Part shown: positions 17,924-26,909 of the stretch, in pieces
How the letters are laid out: each line of letters begins with the position of its first letter
Position numbering within the stretch: position 1 is the first letter of the stretch
Assembly: GCF_001836165.1 (NCBI RefSeq)
Contig: NZ_KV827683.1
Coordinates: forward strand, 1-64,000
Reading direction: 5' to 3'
DNA length: 64,000 nucleotides
Source: Corynebacterium sp. HMSC036D02
Lineage (GTDB): Bacteria; Actinomycetota; Actinomycetes; Mycobacteriales; Mycobacteriaceae
Notes under the pieces: model-generated
What the model was told of the DNA's origin: nothing
Database searches by the model: none
What the model saw: only the letters and a program-made list of their open reading frames with translations
Translations under genes and position numbers: made by a program

Positions 17924-19102
17924 TTAATTGCGGGGGCGCTTGGTAGAGGAACGAACGCCGAGCAACACATCCTCCCAGTGCGGGGTGACGGCCTTACGGC
18001 GACGCTTGGTGGGCTTGGGCTCCGGATCCGGGTTCTGGAGGAAGTCCTCGTCCACTCCAGTTTCCTTCTCCTCCGCCTGCTGCGCGGGCTCTTCGTTAGC
18101 GGACGCATCCTCAGCGCTTGCGGTGTCGGCCGGGTGCTCTCCACCGTGCGGGGATGGGAGCACGGAAGGCTCAGCGTATCCGTCGACGTCGGCCTCAGCG
18201 TCGTCGTAGCCGCCGGTGTAGGAAGACAGCTCCGTCACACCGGGGGCGCCAGCGCGCGCATCCTCGTTGACTTCCCGGTCCTCGGCGTAGTCACGGCCAT
18301 CGATGGCTTCGTCGTAGCGCTCTCCGCGGCCTACAGAGGTCAGCGAACGTACCGGCTGTACGAAGTCTGGGTCCGTCAGGTCAGCGGCGACGGAATTGCG
18401 TGCCTCCACCGTGGCTGGCGAGGACATGGTCTGTTTGAAGGTCCACTCGGCCTCGTTGGCGGACAGCCCGGTCTTCCACGTAATGCGGAGGATCCACGGC
18501 TCGCCCTGGTGACGGTAGGCATCCCACGTCGCCTCCGACAGCGAGTGCCCGCGCGCGGCGAAAGCAGTGGCCAGAATCTCCCACAGGGTGAGCTTGGCCG
18601 GGCCATCCTCGCGGATGGGGTGTGCCTGCTTGGCGACGTCCGCGATGCGCGCCCTCTCCAAGAGCACCGGGTGTGCGAAAGGCTCGATACGGGATTCCGG
18701 AACGTCGAGTTCCTCGGCGATCTCCGCAGCAGAAGCGCCGGCACGAATCCGGGCCTGAATTTCGTTGGGGCGCAGACGGATTTCTTGTGTCTGCGGCGCG
18801 GGTTGGCTTTGAGGCGAGGATGGAGAACCACCAGAGGTGGGCATCACGGTGTGCAAGCCGGTGGAGCGCTCAGCCTGTGCAGACGCGGTGGAGGAATCTT
18901 CGGTTGCCGTGGTGGCGTCGTCCTCCTCCTGGGCGGCCGAGCCTTCCGCCGCGGTTTCGGACTCGGATTCGGCAGAGTCGGCGGGAGCGAAAAGCTCGCG
19001 AAGCTCGTCGGTGACTTCGAGGAAGAACTCCTCACCATCCTCAGCCCGGAGGACGAGCGAGGTGTCAGTTGAGTCGCTGGGTGCGAGGAAAATCTCGCGC
19101 AT
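17924..19102 (-). CDS. sepH: septation protein SepH
   Basis: 392 residues. The N-terminal domain (MREIFLAPSDSTDTSLVLR) and the conserved helix-turn-helix (AEIAEELDVPESRIEPFAHPV) are those of SepH, which binds FtsZ and promotes Z-ring assembly in Actinobacteria. A winged DUF3071-type region (LTLWEILATAFAARGHSL...WKTGL) follows, then a long acidic disordered stretch and a basic C-terminus (PKPTKRRRKAVTPHWEDVLLG) conserved in the family. The ATG at 19102 is chosen because AGGAG lies eight bases before it; an upstream start at 19132 lacks one. Confidence 0.88.
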   Translation of the reverse strand: MREIFLAPSDSTDTSLVLRAEDGEEFFLEVTDELRELFAPADSAESESETAAEGSAAQEEDDATTATEDSSTASAQAERSTGLHTVMPTSGGSPSSPQSQPAPQTQEIRLRPNEIQARIRAGASAAEIAEELDVPESRIEPFAHPVLLERARIADVAKQAHPIREDGPAKLTLWEILATAFAARGHSLSEATWDAYRHQGEPWILRITWKTGLSANEAEWTFKQTMSSPATVEARNSVAADLTDPDFVQPVRSLTSVGRGERYDEAIDGRDYAEDREVNEDARAGAPGVTELSSYTGGYDDAEADVDGYAEPSVLPSPHGGEHPADTASAEDASANEEPAQQAEEKETGVDEDFLQNPDPEPKPTKRRRKAVTPHWEDVLLGVRSSTKRPRN

Positions 19103-19155
19103 GATGGCGCTCCTTAGCCTGGTAGCGGACATGTGATGAAGTCCACTTTACCCAG

Positions 19156-19193
19156 AACATGCCCCGAACTCTGGCAAGAGCGCGGGGCATGTT
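19156..19193. terminator. 11-bp perfect hairpin between serC and sepH
   Basis: AACATGCCCCG (19156-19166) pairs exactly with CGGGGCATGTT (19183-19193). A second hairpin, CAACA-AAT-GTTGTTG, lies at about 19214-19229. They fall after serC on the minus strand, so termination or processing before sepH is likely, although no long U tract follows. Confidence 0.5.
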
Positions 19194-19256
19194 GTACGCG
19201 GCAACAAATAAATGCAACAAATGTTGTTGTGCGGCTGAAGGAGCTTCGAGCGAAGC

Positions 19257-20387
19257 TTAGCGGTTGTCTAGGACGTAATCGATAGCCTTGATGAGCTTGG
19301 TGACGTCCGCCGAATCAATTGCCGGGAACAGGCCCACGCGCAGCTGGTTGCGGCCTAGCTTGCGGTAGGGCTCGACGTCGAGAATGCCGTTGGCGCGCAG
19401 CGTTGCGGCGACCGCAGCGGCATCGACGCTGTCCTCGAAGTCAATGGTGCCGACCACCAGGGAGCGCTCGGAAGGCTCGGCCACAAAGGGGGTGGCCTCC
19501 GGGCGGGCCTCGGCCCAGTTGTAGAGGATGGAAGAGTTCTCCGTCGTGCGCTTGACCATCCCGTCGAGGCCGCCGTTGGCGTTCATCCACTGGACCTGGT
19601 TCTCCAGCATGAGCAGCGTGGCTACAGCCGGGGTGTTATAGGTCTGGTTCTTGCGGGAGTTGTCCACTGCAGTCTGCAGGTTGAGGAAGGCCGGGATGAA
19701 ACGATCGGAGGAGTTGATCTTCTCGATGCGCTCCAGGGCTGCCGGGGACATTGCTGCCAGCCACAGGCCGCCGTCGGAAGCGAAGCACTTCTGTGGGGAG
19801 AAGTAGTAGACGTCAGCATCGGACATATCTACCGGCAGGCCGCCGGCACCCGAGGTGGCGTCGATGACGACGAGCTGCTCTGCGTTATCCGGATGAGGGC
19901 GGGTTACCGGAACCATAGCGCCGGTGGAGGTTTCATTGTGGGCCCAAGCGATGATGTCGGCGCCTTCGGCGTCGGCGGCCTTCGGGTCTGGGGCGGTGCC
20001 GACCTCTGCTTCGGTGACGAGCGGGGCGTCGAGCCACGGGGCGGCGGCAGCGGATTTAGCAAATTTAGAGGAGAATTCGCCGAAGCTCAGGTGGGCGGAC
20101 TTTTTCTCGATCAGGCCGAAGGTTGCTGCGTCCCAGAAAGCGGTAGCGCCGCCGAGGGAGAGAACGATTTCATAGCCCTCTGGCAGGGAAAATAGCTCAG
20201 AAAGCCCCTCGCGAATGGAGCCGACGAGGTTCTTGACGGCGGGCTTGCGGTGCGAGGTGCCAATGATGGTGTCGGCACCGGCGGTGATTGCCTCAATTTG
20301 GGCGGGGCGGACCTTGGAGGGGCCGCAGCCAAAACGGCCGTCGGAAGGGAGGATATCTGCTGGCAGGACGAGTTCTGAGTTGCTCAT
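19257..20387 (-). CDS. serC: phosphoserine transaminase
   Basis: 376 residues, the usual length of actinobacterial SerC. The PLP lysine is K200 in YYFSPQKCFASDGG, with D176 (VVIDATSGAGG) contacting the pyridine nitrogen and GCGPSKVRP near the N-terminus. It converts 3-phosphohydroxypyruvate and glutamate to phosphoserine and 2-oxoglutarate in serine biosynthesis, and may also serve pyridoxine synthesis. It is divergent from gltA, as in C. glutamicum. Confidence 0.95.
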   Translation of the reverse strand: MSNSELVLPADILPSDGRFGCGPSKVRPAQIEAITAGADTIIGTSHRKPAVKNLVGSIREGLSELFSLPEGYEIVLSLGGATAFWDAATFGLIEKKSAHLSFGEFSSKFAKSAAAAPWLDAPLVTEAEVGTAPDPKAADAEGADIIAWAHNETSTGAMVPVTRPHPDNAEQLVVIDATSGAGGLPVDMSDADVYYFSPQKCFASDGGLWLAAMSPAALERIEKINSSDRFIPAFLNLQTAVDNSRKNQTYNTPAVATLLMLENQVQWMNANGGLDGMVKRTTENSSILYNWAEARPEATPFVAEPSERSLVVGTIDFEDSVDAAAVAATLRANGILDVEPYRKLGRNQLRVGLFPAIDSADVTKLIKAIDYVLDNR

Positions 20388-20445
20388 GTGGGCAGTGTAG
20401 CCTAATTTCGTTCGCGCACTAGATACTTTGCCAGGATTGCCAATG

Positions 20446-20473
20446 TTGGCAGAGTCACAAGTTTTGCTACAGT
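20446..20473 (+). promoter_or_regulatory. gltA promoter
   Basis: TTGGCA (20446-20451) and TACAGT (20468-20473, with an upstream TG giving an extended -10) are separated by 16 bp. The ribosome site GAGGAAAGG lies at 20523-20531. Confidence 0.6.
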
Positions 20474-20538
20474 GTGAAGAGGTTTAGATCTGTCGCGCCG
20501 GCTTTGGTCGGCGTTGAACATTGAGGAAAGGAAAACAC

Positions 20539-21831
20539 GTGGCTTCTGAAAAGAACAAGGTTGTACTGCAGTACCCCGGCGGCGAGTACGAGATGGACAT
20601 TAAGCAGTCCACGGAGGGTGACTCCGGCTTCGATATTGGCAAGCTCCGTAACGAGACTGGCTTGGTGACCTTCGACCCGGGTTATGCAGCGACCGGTTCC
20701 ACCGAGTCCAAGATCACCTTTATTAATGGTGAGGAAGGCATTCTCCGCCACCGTGGTTATGACATCGCGGATTTGGCTGAGAACGCCACCTTTAACGAGG
20801 TGTCCTACCTGCTGATTAAGGGCCACCTGCCGACTGAGGACGAGCTGTCGAAGTTCAACACTGAGATTCGCCACCACACTCTCTTGGATGAGGACTTTAA
20901 GGCCGCCTTCAACATCTTCCCGCGCGATGCGCACCCGATGGCCGTGCTGGCCTCCTCCCTTAACATTCTCTCCGCTTACTACCAGGATCAGCTCAACCCA
21001 CTGGATGAGGAGCAGCTGGACAAGGCTACCGTCCGCCTGCTGGCTAAGGTCCCGATGCTGGCCGCTTATGCCTACCGTGCGTCGCAGGGCAAGCCTTATA
21101 TGTACCCGGATAACAAGCTCAACGCGCGCGAGAACTTCCTGCGCATGATGTTTGGTTACCCGACTGAGGAGTACGAGGTTGACCCTGTTGTGGCCAAGGC
21201 TCTGGACAAGCTCCTCATCCTCCACGCTGACCACGAGCAGAACTGCTCCACCTCCACCGTCCGCATGATCGGCTCTGCGCAGGCCAACCTGTTCGTTGCC
21301 ATCGCCGGTGGCATCAACGCTCTGTCTGGCCCGCTGCACGGTGGCGCTAACCAGGCCGTTCTGGAGATGCTTGAGGATATCCAGAACAACCACGATGGTG
21401 ACGCTACCGACTTCATGAACCGCGTGAAGAACAAGGAAAAGGGCGTTCGCCTCATGGGCTTCGGCCACCGCGTGTACAAGAACTACGACCCGCGCGCGGC
21501 CATCGTCAAGGACACTGCTCACGAGATCATCGATCACCTGGGCGGCGACCCGATGCTGGATCTGGCCATGAAGCTCGAGGAGATTGCGCTGAACGACGAC
21601 TACTTCGTCTCCCGCAAGCTCTATCCGAACGTCGACTTCTACACCGGCTTGATCTACCGCGCCATGGGCTTCCCGACGGACTTCTTCACCGTCCTCTTCG
21701 CCATCGGCCGCCTGCCGGGCTGGATTGCTCAGTACCGCGAGCAGCTTGAGCTCAACACCAAGATCAACCGCCCGCGCCAGATTTACACCGGCGAGACCCT
21801 GCGTAAGGTCACCCCGCGTAGCGAGCGCTAA
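20539..21831 (+). CDS. gltA: citrate synthase (type II)
   Basis: 430 residues from a GTG at 20539, placed by GAGGAAAGG seven bases upstream. The catalytic residues are H267 (GPLHGGAN), H310 (GFGHRVYK) and D366 (PNVDFYTG). The N-terminal beta-domain seen in hexameric bacterial enzymes is present. It condenses oxaloacetate and acetyl-CoA to citrate, opening the TCA cycle. In C. glutamicum gltA is controlled by several carbon regulators; the 150-bp upstream region here has one clear promoter but no site I can assign with confidence. Confidence 0.97.
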   Translation: MASEKNKVVLQYPGGEYEMDIKQSTEGDSGFDIGKLRNETGLVTFDPGYAATGSTESKITFINGEEGILRHRGYDIADLAENATFNEVSYLLIKGHLPTEDELSKFNTEIRHHTLLDEDFKAAFNIFPRDAHPMAVLASSLNILSAYYQDQLNPLDEEQLDKATVRLLAKVPMLAAYAYRASQGKPYMYPDNKLNARENFLRMMFGYPTEEYEVDPVVAKALDKLLILHADHEQNCSTSTVRMIGSAQANLFVAIAGGINALSGPLHGGANQAVLEMLEDIQNNHDGDATDFMNRVKNKEKGVRLMGFGHRVYKNYDPRAAIVKDTAHEIIDHLGGDPMLDLAMKLEEIALNDDYFVSRKLYPNVDFYTGLIYRAMGFPTDFFTVLFAIGRLPGWIAQYREQLELNTKINRPRQIYTGETLRKVTPRSER

Positions 21832-22003
21832 ACAGTAACCTCAGCGGCGGTCTTCCACAGGCTGCCGTGGCTTAGCGTATAGCCCATACGCTGCATTTCT
21901 AGGGCCGAGCCCCACATCTCCGCTTATACTGGAGGGCGTTGTGGCTCGGCCTACGTGTATGCGGCCAGCAAAGAAGAAAGTAATCCAAGGAGGATAATCC
22001 CCA

Positions 22004-22360
22004 ATGGAAAAGCCCGTAATTGAGCCGGCAACGGAGCCTGCTCCCCAGGACCTTGTCATCGAAGACATTGTGGTGGGTGACGGCGCCGAAGCCCAGCCGG
22101 GCGGCTTCGTTGAGGTTCACTACGTTGGTGTTGACTATGAGACGAACCAGGAATTCGACTCTTCGTGGGGTCGTGGCCAGTCCATCGAGTTCCCGCTGAC
22201 TGGCCTCATCGCCGGCTGGCAGGAAGGAATCCCGGGTATGAAGGTGGGCGGCCGCCGCAAGCTGGTCATCCCGCCGGAGAAGGCTTATGGCCCGGCTGGT
22301 GGTGCACACCCGCTGTCTGGCCGCACGCTGACCTTCGTTATCGATCTCATCCGCGCCTAG
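22004..22360 (+). CDS. fkpA: FKBP-type peptidyl-prolyl cis-trans isomerase
   Basis: 118 residues forming a single FKBP domain: VEVHYVGVDYETNQEFDSSW, IPGMKVGGRRKLVIPPEKAYG and LTFVIDLI. It has no signal peptide, so acts in the cytoplasm on proline bonds during folding. A perfect AAGGAGG lies ten bases before the ATG. It follows gltA after 172 bp with its own TATACT -10 near 21925. The gltA-fkpA order is the same in C. glutamicum. Confidence 0.93.
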   Translation: MEKPVIEPATEPAPQDLVIEDIVVGDGAEAQPGGFVEVHYVGVDYETNQEFDSSWGRGQSIEFPLTGLIAGWQEGIPGMKVGGRRKLVIPPEKAYGPAGGAHPLSGRTLTFVIDLIRA

Positions 22361-22390
22361 CGTAGAAGGGCATAGCCCTTTCCGTTTCCC

Positions 22391-22450
22391 GAAACGACGC
22401 CCTTACCGGCCGTGCACTAGAGCACGGCACACATTGGTGAGGGCGTTTCG
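22391..22450 (+). terminator. large two-tier hairpin after fkpA
   Basis: AAGGGC-ATA-GCCCTT at 22366-22380 is followed by a larger structure: ACGCCCTTACC (22397-22407) pairs with GGTGAGGGCGT (22436-22446), enclosing GCCGTGC (22409-22415) paired with GCACGGC (22422-22428). GAAACG and TTTC extend the outer stem. Confidence 0.65.
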
Positions 22451-22529
22451 CGCGTTTTCGTCTGGGTTGAAGGACGCGAGCCGCCATTTTCCGCCACACA
22501 GCGCGCGGGAGTGCGGCACAATGGAGGGC

Positions 22530-23378
22530 ATGAGTGTCCCACAAACTACGTTCAATGATGACCGCGAGATGCCGCTGCTGGGTCTCGGCACCTACAAGAT
22601 GCACGGGGAGGAGCTTGTCCGCTCCGTGCGTGAAGCCATCGACCTGGGCTACCGCCACTTCGATACTGCCACCCTCTACGAGAATGAAGAAGAGCTAGGC
22701 CAAGCGCTCAACGCCGCTATGAAGGCTGGCGACGTGACCCGTGATGAGCTCTTTATTACCAGCAAGGTGTGGCACGACCACCATGGCAAGGACAAAGTGG
22801 GCCAGGCCTTCCGTGAGTCCCTGGACAAGCTGCAGCTGGATTACCTTGACCTGTACCTTATCCACTGGCCCTGGCCACAGGGCGGGTTGTACGTGGAGAC
22901 CTTTGAGGAGATCGCCCGCATGCAGGGCATGGGGCAGATTGCATCGATTGGCGTGGCCAACTTTTATGAGGAAACTCTGCAAACCCTGATCGATGAGACT
23001 GGTGTCGTTCCTGTCCTCAATCAGGTTGAGTTGCATCCGGGCTTTACACAGCCGGAGCTGCGTCAATTCCACGATAGCCATGGCATCGTGACGGAAGCCT
23101 GGTCGCCTCTGGCGCGCGGCGTCGTGCTCAATAACCCCGAGGTTGAGGCAGTAGCTGAGAAACACGATATTACTGCGGGCCAAGCTGTCCTGGCATACCT
23201 GCTGAGCAAGGGGATTTCCGTCATTCCGAAGTCCAGCCGCCGCGAGCGCCTGGCGGAAAACTTCGCTGCCGCGGAGGTAGAGCTTACTGCCGAAGATGTC
23301 GCGGCGCTCGACGCGCTTGATGGCCGGGAAGGTTTTGGCCGCATGTTCAAGGATCCGCGCGAGTTCCCTGGCGCCTAA
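22530..23378 (+). CDS. aldo/keto reductase (2,5-diketo-D-gluconate reductase type)
   Basis: 282-residue TIM-barrel oxidoreductase using NADPH. The catalytic tetrad is D45, Y50, K79 and H112, in FDTATLYENEEELG, ITSKVW and LIHWP; the coenzyme motif IPKSSRRERLAEN is near the C-terminus. Aliphatic and sugar carbonyls are likely substrates. The ATG at 22530 is preferred, lying seven bases after a CACAAT -10-like hexamer; ATG 22521 is the alternative. Confidence 0.88.
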   Translation: MSVPQTTFNDDREMPLLGLGTYKMHGEELVRSVREAIDLGYRHFDTATLYENEEELGQALNAAMKAGDVTRDELFITSKVWHDHHGKDKVGQAFRESLDKLQLDYLDLYLIHWPWPQGGLYVETFEEIARMQGMGQIASIGVANFYEETLQTLIDETGVVPVLNQVELHPGFTQPELRQFHDSHGIVTEAWSPLARGVVLNNPEVEAVAEKHDITAGQAVLAYLLSKGISVIPKSSRRERLAENFAAAEVELTAEDVAALDALDGREGFGRMFKDPREFPGA

Positions 23379-23813
23379 AGCTTGAACACTGCGGGGCGCG
23401 TTACGTGCCCGTGAGCGATGGAGCCCGTCTTCCGCACCGTGCTCTTTCTTCCTTCAATGTTTGGGAAGAAGGGTGGGGCGCTGAAGGCGGGCTTTGTTGT
23501 GTGCCTGGGAAGATGGGGATCGGCAGGGGAGGAGAGTGAAGAACTGTTAAAAATCCTGCGAAGTTTCGGTTTGCTAAATTAGATTCCCTCTTTGAATTCT
23601 CCTGTGGGGGTGCTAGCGGTGAGCTGAAAATGCCTCGTAGATGCAGGGGTGGGGGGTAGTAAAAGTGTGTGTTATTAACTTTTCTTGGCAGGATTTACAA
23701 CCTTGCAAGAGGGGTTAGGTAACTTACTGTGCAAGGCAAAACGTGATTGAAGACACTACCTTTTGTCTCTCACCGCGGTTTGTGGAGAAAAGACCCTTTG
23801 TAAGGAGAGCGAC
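23379..23813 (+). promoter_or_regulatory. 435-bp regulatory region before DUF485/mctC
   Basis: The first part can form a terminator-like structure: AGCCCG (about 23427) pairs with CGGGCT (about 23496), enclosing TTCTTCC paired with GGAAGAA, before TTTGTT. The second part is AT-rich with several G clusters (GTGGGGGT near 23606, GGGGTGGGGGG near 23647, AGGGGTT near 23712), which resemble RamA-type sites. MctC of C. glutamicum is known to be RamA/RamB-controlled, but the site assignment here is inference. AAGGAGAG precedes the DUF485 ATG. Confidence 0.4.
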
Positions 23814-24158
23814 ATGACTGACGCACCTGCTTCGATTAACTCGCGCCGCGAACCAACGCCGCAAGAGTTCGTCGAGATGCGTGATAGCCCGCAGTTTGCC
23901 AAGCTGCGCGGCACGTACCGCAAGTTCACCTTTCCCATGACTGTGGCGTTCTTTGTGTGGTACGTCCTCTATGTGCTGGCCGCCGTTTTTGCGCCAGACT
24001 TCATGGCAATCGAACTTGGCGGAGGTTGGAACGTTGGCCTCATCTTCGGCCTGGCCCAGTTCCTGACCACCTTCATCATCACGTATATCTACGTCAATTA
24101 CGCCAATAAGAACATCGAGCCGCAGGCAGCGGCCATTCGCCAGGAACTGGAGGGCTAA
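23814..24158 (+). CDS. DUF485 small membrane protein (symporter partner)
   Basis: 114 residues with two transmembrane helices (about residues 41-62 and 78-101) after a polar N-terminus that contains the DUF485 signature RDSPQFAKLRGTYRKFTFPMTV. Genes of this family are regularly paired with SSS-family monocarboxylate symporters (YjcH with ActP in E. coli). The start at 23814 follows AAGGAGAG. The next gene begins three bases after its stop, so the two are translationally close and very likely one operon. Confidence 0.88.
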   Translation: MTDAPASINSRREPTPQEFVEMRDSPQFAKLRGTYRKFTFPMTVAFFVWYVLYVLAAVFAPDFMAIELGGGWNVGLIFGLAQFLTTFIITYIYVNYANKNIEPQAAAIRQELEG

Positions 24159-24161
24159 ACA

Positions 24162-25808
24162 ATGCAGACCATTACTTTGGCCGCAGCGGAATCCTCCGCC
24201 GGCAATCCGATTCTCAATATTTCAGTCTTCGCGGCGTTCCTTGTCGTCACCATGTACGTGGTGCTGAAAGCCGGTAAGTCCACCAAGGAAGCTTCTGATT
24301 TCTACACCGGTGGCGGTAGCTTCTCCGGCCGCCAGAATGGCCTGGCTATCTCCGGTGACTACCTGTCCGCCGCATCCTTCCTGGGTATCGTGGGTGCCGT
24401 CGCGCTCAATGGCTATGATGGCTTCCTTTACTCAGTGGGCTTCTTCGTTGCCTGGCTCGTTGCTCTGATGCTCGTCGCCGAGCCGATGCGCAACGTCGGC
24501 CGTTTCACCATGGCGGACGTGCTGTCTTTCCGCCTCAAGCAGCGCCCGGTGCGCGTGGCGGCGGCAATCTCGACCTTGTTCGTATCGCTGTTCTACCTCA
24601 TCGCACAGATGGCTGGCGCGGGCTCCCTCGTGGCCGTGCTCCTGAATATTCACGACTTCAAGTGGCAGGCCGTCGTCGTCGGCATCGTGGGCATCCTCAT
24701 GATCGTCTACGTCCTCGTCGGCGGCATGAAGGGCACGACCTACGTGCAGATGATCAAGGCCGTGCTTCTGGTGACCGGCGTGGTCATCATGTGCATCCTC
24801 ACCTTCGTCATGCTCAAGGGCGGCTTCAGCACGCTCTTCACCCAGGCCATTGATATGCACGCTAGCTCCGCTGCTATCAAGGAGGGCGGCTACGAGGCCT
24901 CCCAGATCATGGAGCCGGGGCTGAAGTACGGCAAGAACCTCACCACGAAACTCGACTTCATCTCCCTGGGTATTGCCCTCGTTCTCGGTGTTGGTGGCCT
25001 GCCGCACGTTCTCATGCGCTTCTACACGGTGCCGACCGCGACCGAGGCTCGCCGCTCCGTTACCTGGGCCATCGTCATCATCGGCGCCTTCTACCTGATG
25101 ACCCTGGTTCTGGGCTACGGCGCTGCCGCACTCGTCGGCCCGGACCGCATCCTCGCCGCACCGGGCGGTGCGAACTCCGCGGCCCCGCTGCTGGCGCTGG
25201 AAATCGGTGGCTCCATCTTCATGGCGGTTATCTCCGCGGTGGCCTTCGCTACCGTTCTGGCTGTTGTCGCCGGCCTCGCCATCACTGCTTCGGCCTCCAT
25301 CGCGCACGATATCTACCACTCTGTCATCCGCAACGGTGAATCCACTGAGGCTGAGCAGGTTCGCGTTTCCCAAATCACCGTGGTCGTCCTGGGCATTGTC
25401 TCCATCATCCTGGGCATTCTGGCCATGACCCAAAACGTTGCCTTCCTGGTGTCTCTGGCCTTTGCTGTGGCTGCCTCCGCCAACCTGCCGACCATCCTGT
25501 ACTCCCTGTACTGGCGTCGATTCAACACCGCAGGTGCCGTGGCGTCGATGTACACCGGAGTTATCTCCTGCCTGGTGCTCATCTTCCTGTCCCCGGCAGT
25601 CTCCGGTACCCCGACTTCGATGTTCCCGAACGCCGACTGGTCCATCTTCCCGCTGTCCTCCCCGGGTTTGGTCACCATCCCGCTGGCCTTCTTCGCCGGC
25701 TGGATCGTCTCCATCATGACCCCGCCGGACAACCTGGAAGAACTATCCGCCGAGATGGAGGTTCGCTCCCTGACCGGCGTGGGTGTTGAGGCTCCGGTGG
25801 ATCACTAA
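24162..25808 (+). CDS. mctC: sodium/solute symporter for monocarboxylates, MctC type
   Basis: 548 residues, 13 predicted helices, SSS family. Signature segments include ASDFYTGGGSFSGRQNGLAISGDYLSAASFLG (residues about 45-76, in outline) and LPHVLMRFYTVPTATEARRSV. It closely resembles C. glutamicum MctC, which imports acetate, propionate and pyruvate, and the DUF485-mctC order is the same. Sodium or proton coupling cannot be told from sequence alone. Confidence 0.9.
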   Translation: MQTITLAAAESSAGNPILNISVFAAFLVVTMYVVLKAGKSTKEASDFYTGGGSFSGRQNGLAISGDYLSAASFLGIVGAVALNGYDGFLYSVGFFVAWLVALMLVAEPMRNVGRFTMADVLSFRLKQRPVRVAAAISTLFVSLFYLIAQMAGAGSLVAVLLNIHDFKWQAVVVGIVGILMIVYVLVGGMKGTTYVQMIKAVLLVTGVVIMCILTFVMLKGGFSTLFTQAIDMHASSAAIKEGGYEASQIMEPGLKYGKNLTTKLDFISLGIALVLGVGGLPHVLMRFYTVPTATEARRSVTWAIVIIGAFYLMTLVLGYGAAALVGPDRILAAPGGANSAAPLLALEIGGSIFMAVISAVAFATVLAVVAGLAITASASIAHDIYHSVIRNGESTEAEQVRVSQITVVVLGIVSIILGILAMTQNVAFLVSLAFAVAASANLPTILYSLYWRRFNTAGAVASMYTGVISCLVLIFLSPAVSGTPTSMFPNADWSIFPLSSPGLVTIPLAFFAGWIVSIMTPPDNLEELSAEMEVRSLTGVGVEAPVDH

Positions 25809-25857
25809 AACGCCTCAATCACACCGTTTCAGGTGGTAGCGAGTAGAATCAAACATC

Positions 25858-26886
25858 GTGTTTTACTCTCAGCCTTCTCACAGGGCGGCGTCAGTGCGAG
25901 CTGGCGCCGCCCTTCTGGCGTGCGTACTCGGAGCAGCCTCTCTAGTCGGGTGCTCGCCAGCGCACGAAGAAGACTCCACGGCTGGCGGTTCAGCGCAGAC
26001 CAGCGCACGCAAACCTGGCCCCATCACACATCGGAAAGGCCAGTTGCAGCTGGCCGCTGTCCCGGACTCAGTAGGTCAGTTCCTCAAGGGCGATGAGTCC
26101 AAGGCCATCACGTATTACCGCATTGAGACTGGCATGCACATGGGCTCGACCACTGAACACCAGCCGCGCTATGCGTTGAGCCTGATCAAGCTCTACATCG
26201 CAACCTACGTGCTGGAACGCGGGTCTTTCGAGGACAAGTACGTAGCACTGGATATGATTGCTGATTCCTCCGACGAGAGCGCCGCACAGCTCTTTGAGAA
26301 ATATCCGCGATCCATCGATGCCATCGCTAAAGAATATGGCTTGGAGTCCACGTCCGCGGGGGAGGACTGGGGGCATTCCATGACCTCTACGTACGACGTT
26401 GTGAGGTTCATTGTTCAGCTCATGGAGGATGATCCGACCCATCCTGTGCTGGTGGCGATGTCACACGCCGATGCCGTATCGGCCGACGGATATCAACAGA
26501 ACTACGGCACCGCGAAGCTGAGCGACGTCGTGGGCTCTAAGTGGGGATGGTCGGACAGCAAGGACCGCCATTCCTCGGTGTCTTTTGGAGAGAACTTCGT
26601 CGTGGCTGCGTCCATCGAAGGAAGCGCTCAGGAGCTGACGTCTTATGTACGCAAGGAGATCACCGGTAAAAACCTGGTGAAGGGCAACAACCTGAACAAG
26701 GAGGCGCTGGCTAATCCTGGTGCTGTTGCCACGCGCTTGACGACGTCCAGCGCTGCGCCCACTGCGACCTCCACGACAGCGACATCGGCTGCCGCGACAT
26801 CTTCCTCTTCGGAGCCGTCTTCCTCTGCACCGTCTTCTCGGCCAACGTCTAAGACGTCGGCCTCGAAGACCCCCGGGGTGCGCTAG
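25858..26886 (+). CDS. lipoprotein of the serine beta-lactamase-like / PBP fold
   Basis: 342 residues. The lipoprotein signal ends in SLVGC (C32). The beta-lactamase-like motifs are SLIK (S108 and K111, the SxxK pair), SDE (138-140, in place of SDN) and KWG (in VVGSKWGWSD, in place of KTG). A Ser/Thr/Ala-rich C-terminal tail of about 70 residues follows. The altered second and third motifs argue against true beta-lactamase activity. A GTG start lies eight bases after TAGAAT (25844-25849), again suggesting a leaderless message. Confidence 0.75.
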   Translation: MFYSQPSHRAASVRAGAALLACVLGAASLVGCSPAHEEDSTAGGSAQTSARKPGPITHRKGQLQLAAVPDSVGQFLKGDESKAITYYRIETGMHMGSTTEHQPRYALSLIKLYIATYVLERGSFEDKYVALDMIADSSDESAAQLFEKYPRSIDAIAKEYGLESTSAGEDWGHSMTSTYDVVRFIVQLMEDDPTHPVLVAMSHADAVSADGYQQNYGTAKLSDVVGSKWGWSDSKDRHSSVSFGENFVVAASIEGSAQELTSYVRKEITGKNLVKGNNLNKEALANPGAVATRLTTSSAAPTATSTTATSAAATSSSSEPSSSAPSSRPTSKTSASKTPGVR

Positions 26887-26909
26887 AATATCGCGCCCCG
26901 GGATGGCTA

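Noticed and set aside
17807..19072. 421-residue open frame on the plus strand
   Set aside because: It lies opposite sepH and its neighbour in a GC-rich region, has no family resemblance and is best explained by codon bias of the minus-strand genes.
20467..21537. 356-residue open frame on the minus strand
   Set aside because: Opposite gltA; the translation is a Val/Leu-rich shadow of a highly biased gene.
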